In this document: positions 19,209 to 27,623 of the stretch, piece by piece
Numbering within the stretch: position 1 is the first letter of the stretch
Layout of the letters: every line of letters begins with the position of its first letter
NCBI RefSeq assembly: GCF_022524485.1
Contig: NZ_JAKXMK010000009.1
Span: forward strand, 186,001-250,000
Source: Pseudonocardia alaniniphila
GTDB lineage: Bacteria > Actinomycetota > Actinomycetes > Mycobacteriales > Pseudonocardiaceae
DNA: 64,000 nt
Reading direction: 5' to 3'
Translations under genes and position numbers: made by a program
The notes under the pieces: model-generated
Told to the model about the DNA's origin: nothing
The model's database searches: none
The model's input: only the letters and a program-made list of their open reading frames with translations

Positions 19209-19282
19209 TCGAGCTCGCGGGCAGACCAGCCGAACGGTGCCCGTGCACGGCACCGGCCGAGCGCAGCGGGGACGAGCGATGA
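19205..19282 (+). CDS. Possible 25-residue coupling peptide between two operon genes
   Basis: An ATG at 19205 overlaps the stop of the coiled-coil gene (ATGA). The short frame MIELAGRPAERCPCTAPAER ends in a TGA at 19280-19282 that overlaps the ATG of pknG (again ATGA). The arrangement would let ribosomes pass from the first gene to pknG without a gap. It contains a CPC motif. Without it, pknG would sit 70 nt downstream with no strong ribosome binding site. It could be a leader for coupling, a real small protein, or chance. Confidence 0.35.
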   Translation: MIELAGRPAERCPCTAPAERSGDER

Positions 19283-21651
19283 GTGCCTGTGCCCGGCCGG
19301 GTTGTGACGGCACGATCGACGAGGGCTACTGCGACACGTGCGGTGTGGCTCCGGCCGTGCCGCCATCGGCGGACGCTTCGGCGAGCGCGGCGGTGGCGCC
19401 TCCGGGGTCGTGCGGTCGTCCGGGCTGTGACGGCACGATCGACGAGGGCTACTGCGACACGTGCGGACTGGCACCGGCGGCGGCCGGGACCGACACCGAT
19501 GCCGGCCCCAGCACGGCGGCTGCGGCGCCGACCTGGTCCACCAGCAGCTCGTCCGGCGGATCCGGCAGCCCCGCCAGCAGGCCCACCCGCCGCGGCAGCG
19601 GGCGCAGCGGCACCGCGGCCACCCGCAGCCGACTGGGTGCCGGGATGGTCGACGTCCCACCGGTGCCGCGCCTCGACCCGGTGAGCGCGCTGATGACCGA
19701 CCCGCAGGTCGCGGAGTCGGAGCGGTTCTGCAGCCGCTGCGGCAGCCCGGTCGGGCGCGGCCGCGACGGGCAACCGGGGCGTGTGGAGGGCTTCTGCCCG
19801 AAGGACGGAACCCGCTTCTCCTTCATCCCGAAGCTCACCACGGGCACCCTCGTCGGCGGACAGTACGACGTGCTCGGCTGCCTCGCGCACGGCGGCCTCG
19901 GCTGGATCTACCTGGCGCTCGACCGGGCGGTGAACGACCGGCCGGTGGTGCTCAAGGGCCTGCTCGACGCCGGTGACGCCGACGCGATGGCCGCCGCCGT
20001 GGCCGAGCGGCGCTTCCTCGCGGAGGTCGACCACCCCACCATCGTCAAGATCTACAACTTCGTCCGGCATCCGGATGACGACGGCACACCGGTCGAGTAC
20101 ATCGTCATGGATTACGTCGGCGGCTCCTCGCTCAAGCAGCTGATGGAGAAGCGCAGGCGTGCCGACGGCGGCCTCGACCCGATGCCCGTCGGCCAGGCCG
20201 TCGCCTATGCGTTGGAGGTGCTGCCGGCGCTGGGTTACCTGCACGCCCGCGGCCTCGTCTACTGCGACTTCAAGCCCGAGAACGTGATCCAGTACGACCG
20301 GCAGCTCACGCTCATCGACCTGGGTGCCGTGATCGGCGTCGACGACCGGACCAGCGCTGTCTTCGGCACGATCGGCTACCAGGCACCCGAGATCGCGACG
20401 TTCGGTCCGTCGCCGGCGTCCGATGTGCACACGGTCGGGCGCACGCTCGCCGTGCTGGCGCTCGGAATGCCGCCCGCGCGCCGCGGAGTGCCGACCCCGC
20501 TGCCCGATCTGGACGCGCACCCGGTGCTCACGCGGCATCCGTCCTTCGACCGGCTCCTGCGCCGGGCGACCGATCCGGATCCCTATCGCCGCTTCGACTC
20601 CTGCGACGAGATGGCCGAGCAGCTCACCGGGGTGCTGCGCGAGGTTCTGGCCACCGAGGACGGACGGCCGCGACCTGCGGCGTCCACCTTGTTCGGCCCG
20701 CCGCGCGGCACCTTCGCGCCCGGACTGCTGATCGGTGAGGACGGTGTCGGGCGCCCGGACCCCGCGGCGGTCGCGGCCATGGTGCCCGTCCCGCTGGTAG
20801 ACCCTGCGGATCCCGCGGCAGGGGTGCTCGCCGCCACCGCGACGGTCGACCGCGCGGAGATCGCCCGCATCGCCGAGGCGAGCGCGCAGACCGGTGGGCC
20901 GGGGGAGCCGAGCCCCGAGCTGCGGCTGCGGCTGATCCGGGCGGACATCGACGCCGGCGACACCGCGGCAGCACGGGTCGCGATCGACGCGTTGCGCCGC
21001 GACGAGGCGGGCGACTGGCGGCTCGACTGGTTCACCGGGATCGCGGCGCTGGTGGACGGCGACGTCCCGGCGGCGGTCACCGCCTTCGACGCCGTCTACT
21101 CGACGCTGCCGGGCGAGCAGGCCCCGAAGCTCGCGCTCGCTGCCGCGGCCGAGCGGGCCGGTGCGGACGCGCACGCGGAGCAACTCGCCACGCTGCTGGC
21201 CGCGACCGACCCGGCACTGGCCGACGCGGCGTTCGTCCGGGCGCGCTGCCGCCTCCGGGCGGGGGACCGGGCTGGGGCGATCACCGCTCTCGACGCCGTC
21301 CCCATGACCTCGAGCATGCACGTCCCGGCCCAGCTCGCGGTGGTGGAGGCGACGGTCGCAGACGGAACGTCGGTCCCGGCGAGCGAGCTGCGGGCCGTCG
21401 CCGCGCGGGTCGAGTCGTTGCCCCTGGACCGGGCCACCGACCAGGGAGTCCGCGCCGCCCTGCTCACCGCCGCGATCGCCACCCGGAGCACGGAGGACGG
21501 CCCGCTGCTCGGGGTGCCCTGGCGCGAGCACGACCTGCGCCTGGCTCTGGAGGGATGTCTGCGGGCGTCGGCGCGGCTCGTCACGGACCATGCCCATCGG
21601 GTGGAGCTCATCGACCGTGCGAACGCCGAACGGCCCCGGACATGGGTGTGA
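19279..21651 (+). CDS. pknG: PknG-like serine/threonine protein kinase
   Basis: A 790-residue soluble kinase with PknG architecture (M. tuberculosis PknG is about 750 residues). Two near-identical Cys modules (CARPGCDGTIDEGYCDTCG and CGRPGCDGT...GYCDTCG) occupy residues 4-22 and about 44-62. A rubredoxin/zinc-ribbon segment (CSRCGSPV ... FCPKDGTRFSFIP) lies at about 150-180. The kinase domain starts near 196 (LAHGGLGWIYLALD, VVLKGL) with the PknG-type catalytic loop YCDFKPENV near 329 and DLG in place of DFG. The last 230 residues are TPR-like helices. Mycobacterial PknG phosphorylates the FHA protein GarA to steer 2-oxoglutarate/glutamate metabolism; an FHA protein is encoded three genes downstream. 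Confidence 0.92.
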   Translation: MSACARPGCDGTIDEGYCDTCGVAPAVPPSADASASAAVAPPGSCGRPGCDGTIDEGYCDTCGLAPAAAGTDTDAGPSTAAAAPTWSTSSSSGGSGSPASRPTRRGSGRSGTAATRSRLGAGMVDVPPVPRLDPVSALMTDPQVAESERFCSRCGSPVGRGRDGQPGRVEGFCPKDGTRFSFIPKLTTGTLVGGQYDVLGCLAHGGLGWIYLALDRAVNDRPVVLKGLLDAGDADAMAAAVAERRFLAEVDHPTIVKIYNFVRHPDDDGTPVEYIVMDYVGGSSLKQLMEKRRRADGGLDPMPVGQAVAYALEVLPALGYLHARGLVYCDFKPENVIQYDRQLTLIDLGAVIGVDDRTSAVFGTIGYQAPEIATFGPSPASDVHTVGRTLAVLALGMPPARRGVPTPLPDLDAHPVLTRHPSFDRLLRRATDPDPYRRFDSCDEMAEQLTGVLREVLATEDGRPRPAASTLFGPPRGTFAPGLLIGEDGVGRPDPAAVAAMVPVPLVDPADPAAGVLAATATVDRAEIARIAEASAQTGGPGEPSPELRLRLIRADIDAGDTAAARVAIDALRRDEAGDWRLDWFTGIAALVDGDVPAAVTAFDAVYSTLPGEQAPKLALAAAAERAGADAHAEQLATLLAATDPALADAAFVRARCRLRAGDRAGAITALDAVPMTSSMHVPAQLAVVEATVADGTSVPASELRAVAARVESLPLDRATDQGVRAALLTAAIATRSTEDGPLLGVPWREHDLRLALEGCLRASARLVTDHAHRVELIDRANAERPRTWV

Positions 21652-22718
21652 ACGCCTGCCCGCGCTGCGCGGCCGACGTCGGCGTGGACGACCGGTTCTG
21701 CGAGAGATGCGGCCTGGACCTCACGCTGCGCCGGGCCGGCACGGCCGATGCCCGCCCACCCGGCCGGTGCGCCGCTTGCGGCGCCGCACCGGAGGAGCCC
21801 GACTACTGCGGCGCCTGCGGCAGGCGGGTCCCTGGCGCCACGGACCACGTCGCCGCCGACCTCGGCCGGCTGGCCGGCGTGAGCGATCGCGGCTACGTCC
21901 ACGCCCGCAACGAGGACGCGATGGCGTTCGGGCTCCGCCGTGACACCGGCGTGGTCGCCGCGGTGGTCTGCGACGGCGTCTCCAGCACACGGCGGCCACA
22001 GGACGCCTCCCGTGCCGCCGCCGAAGCGGCCCTCTCCGTGCTGCTGAGCGCCGAGCCGGCACCTGTGCCGGTGCCGGTGGGCGCCGGACCGGAGGAACCG
22101 CGGACCGGGCGGACGGTGCGGGTGCGCCCGGCTGCGGCTCGTACCTACCAGCCGCTGGAGTCGGCACCGGGCGCTGCGGAGGAGGAACGGCTGCTGCGGC
22201 GTGCCGTCGGCGCCGCGGCCGAGGCCGTTGCGGGGCTGGCCGCCGAGCGAGAGCCCGACGCCCCGTCGTGCACCCTCGTCGCCGCGCTGGTCGGGCCGTC
22301 CGGCCGGGTCACGGTCGCGTGGGTGGGCGACAGCCGCATCTACCACCTCGACGGCCCGGACTCGCGACTGCTGACCGCCGATCACTCATGGGCCCATGAC
22401 CAGGTGGCTGCCGGCGTGCTCGACCCCGCGGCGGCGATGGCGGATCCGCGCGCCCACGCGATCACCCGGTGGCTCGGCGCGGACGGGGTGCCGCACCCCG
22501 ATGTCACCACCGTGGACGCCGAGGGTGGGCTTCTGCTCCTGTGCACCGACGGCCTGTGGAACTACCTGCCCGACCCCGGCGACCTCGCCCGCGTCGCGGC
22601 CGCCGCGGACACCCCGCACGGGATCGCCGCCCTGCTCACCCGGTATGCGCTGGACTCGGGCGGCCGGGACAACATCACGGTCGTCGCGATCCCCCTACCC
22701 GAGAGGAGCCCGGCATGA
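21642..22718 (+). CDS. PP2C-family serine/threonine phosphatase with N-terminal zinc ribbons
   Basis: A 358-residue PPM/PP2C phosphatase needing Mn2+ or Mg2+. The N terminus has two small zinc ribbons (CPRCAADVGVDDRFCERCG and CAACGAAPEEPDYCGACG). The catalytic domain shows the family motifs GVSDRGYVHARNEDA, VVCDGVSS, AWVGDSRIYHL, LLLCTDGLWNYL and GGRDNITVVAI. The ATG at 21642 overlaps pknG by 10 nt; a GTG at 21648 (GTGA overlap) is equally possible. The likely job is to reverse phosphorylation by the neighbouring PknG-like kinase. The zinc ribbons may help assemble the proteins of this cluster, which is inference. Confidence 0.9.
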   Translation: MGVNACPRCAADVGVDDRFCERCGLDLTLRRAGTADARPPGRCAACGAAPEEPDYCGACGRRVPGATDHVAADLGRLAGVSDRGYVHARNEDAMAFGLRRDTGVVAAVVCDGVSSTRRPQDASRAAAEAALSVLLSAEPAPVPVPVGAGPEEPRTGRTVRVRPAAARTYQPLESAPGAAEEERLLRRAVGAAAEAVAGLAAEREPDAPSCTLVAALVGPSGRVTVAWVGDSRIYHLDGPDSRLLTADHSWAHDQVAAGVLDPAAAMADPRAHAITRWLGADGVPHPDVTTVDAEGGLLLLCTDGLWNYLPDPGDLARVAAAADTPHGIAALLTRYALDSGGRDNITVVAIPLPERSPA

Positions 22719-23989
22719 CCTTCGCCGTCGACGTCGACCAGAACCCGTACCTCGCCGCGGGTGAGACCCGCGTCGACGCGATCGTCACCGTGACGGCCTC
22801 CGGCGACCTCACCGCGCCCGCACCGCCGTCGGACGTCCTCGAGGTGATCGTGATCGACTGCTCGGGGTCGATGCAGGGCGACCGCATCCGTGCTGCGCGG
22901 CATGCCGCAGCGGCGGCGATCGCCGAACTGCGCGACGGGGTCGCGTTCGCCGTGATCGCCGGGACGCACGTCGCCAGCCAGGTGTATCCCCCCAGCGGCA
23001 CGGCCGTCGCGAGCGCGGCCACCCGCGCCGAGGCGACGACCGTCGTGCGGTTCCTGCAGGCGGGTGGTGGCACCGGTATCGGTTCCTGGCTCGCGGCGGC
23101 GGGCGAGATCGCCGCGCGCCATCCCGGCTCGATCAAGCACGCGATCCTGCTGACCGACGGGAAGAACGGCGAGGCCCCCGACTGGTTCGCCGAGCAGTTG
23201 AGGTCGGTGACCGGGGTGATCGCGTGCGACTGCCGCGGCGTCGGCACCGACTGGCAGGTCGACGAACTGCGCGCGATCGCCTCGGCGCTGCTCGGCACCG
23301 TCGACATCGTCGCCGACCCCGCCGACCTCGCCTCCGACTTCCGGTCGCTGATGGGTGCGGCGATGGGCAAGGGTGTTGCCGACGTCGCCCTGCGGCTGTG
23401 GACCCCGCGCGGCGCGACGATCCGGTTCGTCAAGCAGGTCTCGCCCGCGGTCGAGGAGCTCACGGACCGCCGCGCCGAGGCGGGCCCGCTGCGCGGCGAC
23501 TACCCGCTCGGCTCGTGGGGCGCGGAGAGCCGCGAGTACCACGTGTGCGTCGAGGTGGCGCCCGGCGCGGTCGGTGACGAGATGCTCGCGGGCCGGGTCA
23601 CCCTGGTCCGGTCGGGCTCGGACGAGGCGCTGGGCGACCAGGGCAGGATGCGTGCGGTCTGGACCGAGGACGTCGCGCTCTCGACGAGGATCAGCCCCGG
23701 GGTGGCCCACTACACCGGGCAGGCCGAGCTCGCCCAGGCGATCCAGGAAGGCCTCGCCGCGCGCAAGGCGGGCGACGAACCGACTGCCACCGCGCGCCTG
23801 GGCCGGGCCGTCGCGCTGGCCGATGCGTCCGGCAACGACGGCACGGCAAGGCTGCTGGAGAAGGTCGTCGAGGTCGTCGATGCGCCTTCGGGCACCGTCC
23901 GGCTGCGGAAGGACGTGTCCGCCGCCGACGAGATGACGCTCGACACCCGGTCGGTGAAGACCGTGCGGGTGCGTGGGGGTGAGGGCTGA
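22715..23989 (+). CDS. VWA-domain protein of the PknG/PP2C cluster
   Basis: A 424-residue cytoplasmic protein with a von Willebrand factor A domain from about residue 45 to 215. The metal-ion-dependent adhesion site DCSGSMQGDR is near residue 49, and HAILLTDGKN follows as a second VWA landmark. The C-terminal half is beta-rich and then helical. VWA proteins usually mediate metal-dependent protein-protein contacts. The ATG overlaps the PP2C stop by 4 nt and the stop overlaps the FHA start by one base, so it is strictly co-translated with phosphatase and FHA protein. Confidence 0.9.
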   Translation: MTFAVDVDQNPYLAAGETRVDAIVTVTASGDLTAPAPPSDVLEVIVIDCSGSMQGDRIRAARHAAAAAIAELRDGVAFAVIAGTHVASQVYPPSGTAVASAATRAEATTVVRFLQAGGGTGIGSWLAAAGEIAARHPGSIKHAILLTDGKNGEAPDWFAEQLRSVTGVIACDCRGVGTDWQVDELRAIASALLGTVDIVADPADLASDFRSLMGAAMGKGVADVALRLWTPRGATIRFVKQVSPAVEELTDRRAEAGPLRGDYPLGSWGAESREYHVCVEVAPGAVGDEMLAGRVTLVRSGSDEALGDQGRMRAVWTEDVALSTRISPGVAHYTGQAELAQAIQEGLAARKAGDEPTATARLGRAVALADASGNDGTARLLEKVVEVVDAPSGTVRLRKDVSAADEMTLDTRSVKTVRVRGGEG

Positions 23990-24621
23990 TGGCCGCCTGC
24001 CCGGCCGGGCACGAGTCGTCGACCACGGACTACTGCGACACGTGCGGGGCTCGCATGACGGCGCCCACGACGTCGCCGCCCGCGCCGGCACCCGAGCCGC
24101 CTGCGCACTGCGCGCGGTGCGGGGAGCCGCGGGGCGGGCGGTTCTGCGAGGCGTGCGGGCACGACGCCGACCTGCCGGTCCCGGACACCGCTCCTGCTGC
24201 GCAGCCCGCACCGGCTGCCGGTTGGACGGCAGTCGTCCGCGCGGACCGGGCGTGGTTCGAGGAGGTGCGCCGCCGCGACGGGCCGGATGCCGCCACGCTC
24301 GAGTTCCCGCCGTACGCCCCGGAGCGCCGGTTCACGCTCAGCGGCCCGCAGATGGCGATCGGGCGTCGCAGCCGCTCCCGCGGCATCGACCCGGAGATCG
24401 ACCTGTCCGGCCCGCCGCTCGACCCCGGCGTCTCCACGCTGCACGCGCTGCTGCTGCCCGGTGCCGACGGCGGCTGGACGATCGTCGACCTGCAGTCCAC
24501 CAACGGGACGACGGTCGGCGACGGCTCGGACATCATCCCGCCCAACACGCCCGTGCCGCTGCCGGACGGCACCGTGATCAAGATCGGCGCGTGGACGACG
24601 CTCAGCGTCCACGCCCCCTGA
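23989..24621 (+). CDS. FHA-domain protein with N-terminal zinc-ribbon motifs
   Basis: A 210-residue protein with a forkhead-associated phosphothreonine-binding domain at about residues 110-205 (AIGRRSRSRGIDPEIDL, VSTLHALLL, LQSTNGTTVG). Two short cysteine modules precede it, DYCDTCGARM and CARCGEPRGGRFCEACG. The first repeats the YCDTCG element found twice in PknG. The position beside PknG and PP2C suggests a GarA-like switch read out by phosphorylation, although the long zinc-ribbon N terminus differs from GarA. It is the last gene of the plus-strand operon and converges with glnH 14 nt away. Confidence 0.9.
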   Translation: MAACPAGHESSTTDYCDTCGARMTAPTTSPPAPAPEPPAHCARCGEPRGGRFCEACGHDADLPVPDTAPAAQPAPAAGWTAVVRADRAWFEEVRRRDGPDAATLEFPPYAPERRFTLSGPQMAIGRRSRSRGIDPEIDLSGPPLDPGVSTLHALLLPGADGGWTIVDLQSTNGTTVGDGSDIIPPNTPVPLPDGTVIKIGAWTTLSVHAP

Positions 24622-24635
24622 TCTGCGAAGTCTGG

Positions 24636-25619
24636 TCAGTCGCGGTAGACGGCGGGTGCGACCGGCGGGATGGTGTCGAGGTGGCCTGTGAACCACCGCT
24701 GATTGCTTGCGGCGAGGCTGCCGTCGGCGCGGGCCTGCTCCAGCACGCCGTTCACGAACCGGACGAGGTCGGGCTGGCCCGGCTGCATCCCCACGGCGTA
24801 GCGGGAGTTGTCGAGGGCGCGGCCGACGATCTCGGTCTGCGGGTCCTGCGCCGCCAGCCCGGCCAGGATGACGTCGTCGCTGGAGACGGCCTCGACCCTG
24901 CCGTGCTGCATGTCGAGCACGCAGTCGGGGATCCCGGCACGGGTGGATACCTGCAGGCCGAGCGGCAGGTCACGGAGAACGTCCTCGGTGGTGGAGCCCT
25001 CCGATGTGCACACCCGCTTCCCCGCGAGGTCCTCCACTTCACGCACCCCGCTGTCGACCGGCACCAGCATCCGCTGCGAGACGGTCATGTACGCGCTGGA
25101 GAACTCGACGTACTGCTGCCGGGCGCACGTGACCGTGAAGCTGTTGACGACCATGTCGACGCGCCCGTCCCGGACGGCGTTCGCCCGGTCGGCGATGTCG
25201 AGGACGACGAACTGCACCGCGTTGGGACGGCCGAGGATCGCGGTGGCGATCCGGTCGACGATGTCGATGTCGGAGCCTTCGATCTGCCCGGTGATCGGGT
25301 TGCGGTAGCCCGCGAGGTACTTGCCCTGGTCGACACCCACGATCAGCCGGCCCCGCGCTGCGATCGCCGCCATGGTCGAGCCCGGGGGCATCGCGCCGGG
25401 CGCGGGTAGCGGACCGGTGGGGCGCAGGCTCTCCCGCACCTCGCTGCAGACCGGAGCGGCCGGCGCTGCCACGGGTGCCTGGGTCGTCGCCGCAGGCACG
25501 GTGGCGGAGGTACCGCCGTCGGGCAGCAGCAGGCTGCCGAGCGCCAGCACTCCGGCGACCGCGAGGGCGATCAGCGGCAGCCTGCTCGACGGGCGTGAGC
25601 GCGTCTCGTGTCCGGTCAC
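24636..25619 (-). CDS. glnH: GlnH-like amino-acid-binding protein, membrane-anchored
   Basis: A 327-residue periplasmic-binding-protein family 3 member. A single hydrophobic segment at about residues 14-32 (LIALAVAGVLALGSLLL) anchors it. No lipobox cysteine is present, unlike the mycobacterial lipoprotein GlnH. The binding domain has GSDIDIVDRIATAILG, RVDMVVNSFTVT and GVREVEDLAGKRVC. In mycobacteria GlnH binds Asp/Glu-type amino acids and signals through GlnX to PknG rather than feeding a transporter; no permease or ATPase is encoded here either. The GTG start overlaps the glnX stop by 4 nt. Confidence 0.87.
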   Translation of the reverse strand: MTGHETRSRPSSRLPLIALAVAGVLALGSLLLPDGGTSATVPAATTQAPVAAPAAPVCSEVRESLRPTGPLPAPGAMPPGSTMAAIAARGRLIVGVDQGKYLAGYRNPITGQIEGSDIDIVDRIATAILGRPNAVQFVVLDIADRANAVRDGRVDMVVNSFTVTCARQQYVEFSSAYMTVSQRMLVPVDSGVREVEDLAGKRVCTSEGSTTEDVLRDLPLGLQVSTRAGIPDCVLDMQHGRVEAVSSDDVILAGLAAQDPQTEIVGRALDNSRYAVGMQPGQPDLVRFVNGVLEQARADGSLAASNQRWFTGHLDTIPPVAPAVYRD

Positions 25620-26914
25620 CGGTATTCCCCCAGCCTGCGCCCGATCCCGAGGACGATCCCCACGGCCGCCAGCACCCCCAGCACGACCGATACCACCGGC
25701 AGCGCGCCGGCAGCGGCCCGCGCGGCTGCGGCGTCGTCGGTGAACGCGGCCCGCTGCGCGGCCGTCGCCGAGCCGAGAGCCGCGTCGAGCGCCTCGAACG
25801 TGACCCCGGAGCCCTGCGGGTCGGTGCCGGTCGCAGAGTCGACCGCCTCCGGGAAGCGGCCGCCGTCGTCGAGCGCGCGGAGGGCCACGTGTGCGTCGCG
25901 CCACCGCTCGGCCGCGGCTCGGACCGTCGACAGGTCGGCGTCGGGATCGGCCGCGGCGGCCGTGTCGAGAAGCGCGCCGGGCGCGAGAATGCGGTCGATC
26001 TGCACGGTGAAGCCCTGGTCGGAGGCCCCTGCCCCGCCGCGCGCGACGAGTACGAGGCTCTCGTTGCTCCGGGCCTGCAGCGCGGCGGCGTGGGCGTCGT
26101 CCAGGGCACGCGCCGCGTCGCCGTGCCGATCGGCCCCGCGCAGCGCCCCGCCCGCGACGGCCGTCGCGACCACCCACCACATGACGAGGACGACGAGCGC
26201 GGCCACGGCGCCGACCAGGCCGGGGTTGATCACGCGGTTGGTGCGGCGGCGCTCCCGGATCGAGGCGTGCACGAGGCCGACGAGCGCAGCGATCCCGAGC
26301 ACGACCACGGCGAACGGGAGGGTGCCGCCGCGGGCGAGTGTGGCGTCGAGGGCCGTGTACTCCGCCGTGCGCAGCGTGGCGGCGGCCGGCAGGATCGTCT
26401 CCCGCATCAGGTTCGATGCAGCACCGAGGTAGGACTGGCCGAGGGGCAGACCGAGGCGGTTGTAGGTGCGCGCGGACTCGACGTACGCGGTGTAGACGGG
26501 CAGGTTCGACGTGATCGTCACAACGTCGTCGGCGGCCGGATCGTCGTCGGCGAGGCCGGCTGCTGCCCGCACGAGGCGCTCGGATGCTGCGGTGATGTCG
26601 CTGTCGAAGCGGTCGCGGACGGCTTCTGGCTCGGTGCCGCCTGAGACGTAGCCGCTGGTGGCCATGGCGTCGGCGTCCGCCAGGGCGCGGTAGATCTCGG
26701 CGGCGTCGGCGGAGAGCGTGGCCAGGCGGACACCCTCGCTCCCGACCGCGTCAGCGCGTGACAGGCCGTTCGCCAGCCCGACGACCCCGGCCAGCAGTGC
26801 ACCGACCAGCAGGACGGCCCCGACCCGGCGTAGCCGCTGCGGCGTGGCCCCGCCCGCGACGAACTCGCGCACTTGCGCAACGGACACCGGCGCGTTCTTC
26901 GTGAGCACGCTCAT
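25616..26914 (-). CDS. glnX: GlnX-like four-helix membrane sensor
   Basis: A 432-residue integral membrane protein. A first transmembrane helix (GAVLLVGALLAGVVGLANGL) is followed by a helical extracytoplasmic region of about 130 residues. Two central membrane helices (LPFAVVVLGIAALVGLVH, LVGAVAALVVLVMWWVVATA) then lead to a second extracytoplasmic helical region and a last helix near the C terminus (VSVVLGVLAAVGIVLGIG). This matches GlnX, the membrane partner of GlnH and PknG. The ATG at 26914 was chosen over an upstream GTG at 26932. It is coupled to glnH and forms a minus-strand operon converging on the pknG operon, unlike the co-linear glnX-glnH-pknG order of mycobacteria. Confidence 0.85.
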   Translation of the reverse strand: MSVLTKNAPVSVAQVREFVAGGATPQRLRRVGAVLLVGALLAGVVGLANGLSRADAVGSEGVRLATLSADAAEIYRALADADAMATSGYVSGGTEPEAVRDRFDSDITAASERLVRAAAGLADDDPAADDVVTITSNLPVYTAYVESARTYNRLGLPLGQSYLGAASNLMRETILPAAATLRTAEYTALDATLARGGTLPFAVVVLGIAALVGLVHASIRERRRTNRVINPGLVGAVAALVVLVMWWVVATAVAGGALRGADRHGDAARALDDAHAAALQARSNESLVLVARGGAGASDQGFTVQIDRILAPGALLDTAAAADPDADLSTVRAAAERWRDAHVALRALDDGGRFPEAVDSATGTDPQGSGVTFEALDAALGSATAAQRAAFTDDAAAARAAAGALPVVSVVLGVLAAVGIVLGIGRRLGEYR

Positions 26915-26971
26915 TGATCCCCCCGGGCGCACTGTATCGAGACACAGCGCCGAGGTCTCCCGGAGAAGTGA

Positions 26972-27205
26972 TCACAAGTCGCGCCGGCAACCTCGTTCCG
27001 GCGGATGTTGCTTCGCCGGCAGCCACCGGAGCGAGCGATCATCGGCTGCGTCGTACTCCTGGGGGAGCAGATAGATCGTGGCCCGCCCGTCGGTGACCCG
27101 GACGATGTCGCCCCGGGCACCGGGTTCCGCCCGCTGACCCAGCGGGTTCTGCAGCAGCCGCGTCGCCACCAGGGGTCGCGCTACCGTCTCCGCGGGATCA
27201 GCCAC
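26972..27205 (-). CDS. Small hypothetical protein upstream of glnX
   Basis: A 77-residue reading frame from the GTG at 27205, containing RGDIVRVTDGRATIYLLPQE and SLRWLPAKQHPPE. It has no signal peptide, membrane segment or known domain. Its start overlaps the stop of the 141-aa gene by 8 nt in the usual operon manner, which is the main reason to believe it. It would be co-transcribed with glnX and glnH. Confidence 0.45.
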   Translation of the reverse strand: MADPAETVARPLVATRLLQNPLGQRAEPGARGDIVRVTDGRATIYLLPQEYDAADDRSLRWLPAKQHPPERGCRRDL

Positions 27206-27623
27206 CGGTGCCCCCGGGGCCGTTCGTGCCGGCGGTCCCGGTGCGCCGTTGCGGGGTCGTCGCGCCCTGACCGCCCAACGCGCTACCGACACCGATGGCT
27301 GCGGCCACCGGCCACTCGATGATCCCGACGATCGCGGTTGCCGCGAGTCCGCCGAAGAACAACAGTGACCTGCCGGGCGGCAGCATCGACCGTGCCGTGT
27401 GCACGACCCAGCCGAGCTCCGCCCGGCTCGGCAGTTGCAGGTCCGGCACGAGGAACTGGGCCGTCACGAAGGGAAGGTTGACCGTCGCCGAGCGCCGTCC
27501 CGCGAAGCGACCTTCGGCCCCGGCGGCCCGTTCAGTGGTCGCCGTCTCGGCGTGCACGGCCGACTTCGGCGGCTTCCCGGCGTCGCCCGTGCGCACCGTC
27601 GTGCTCCTCGCCCTGCCCGCCAT
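27198..27623 (-). CDS. Small hypothetical membrane-associated protein
   Basis: A 141-residue frame with a clear GAGGTGA ribosome binding site before the ATG at 27623. The middle has VTAQFLVPDLQLPSRAELGW, then one hydrophobic helix (SLLFFGGLAATAIVGIIEWPVAAAIGVG, too long to be anything but membrane-associated), and a Gly/Thr-rich tail. I do not recognise the family. It heads a possible operon with the 77-aa protein, glnX and glnH. Confidence 0.55.
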   Translation of the reverse strand: MAGRARSTTVRTGDAGKPPKSAVHAETATTERAAGAEGRFAGRRSATVNLPFVTAQFLVPDLQLPSRAELGWVVHTARSMLPPGRSLLFFGGLAATAIVGIIEWPVAAAIGVGSALGGQGATTPQRRTGTAGTNGPGGTGG

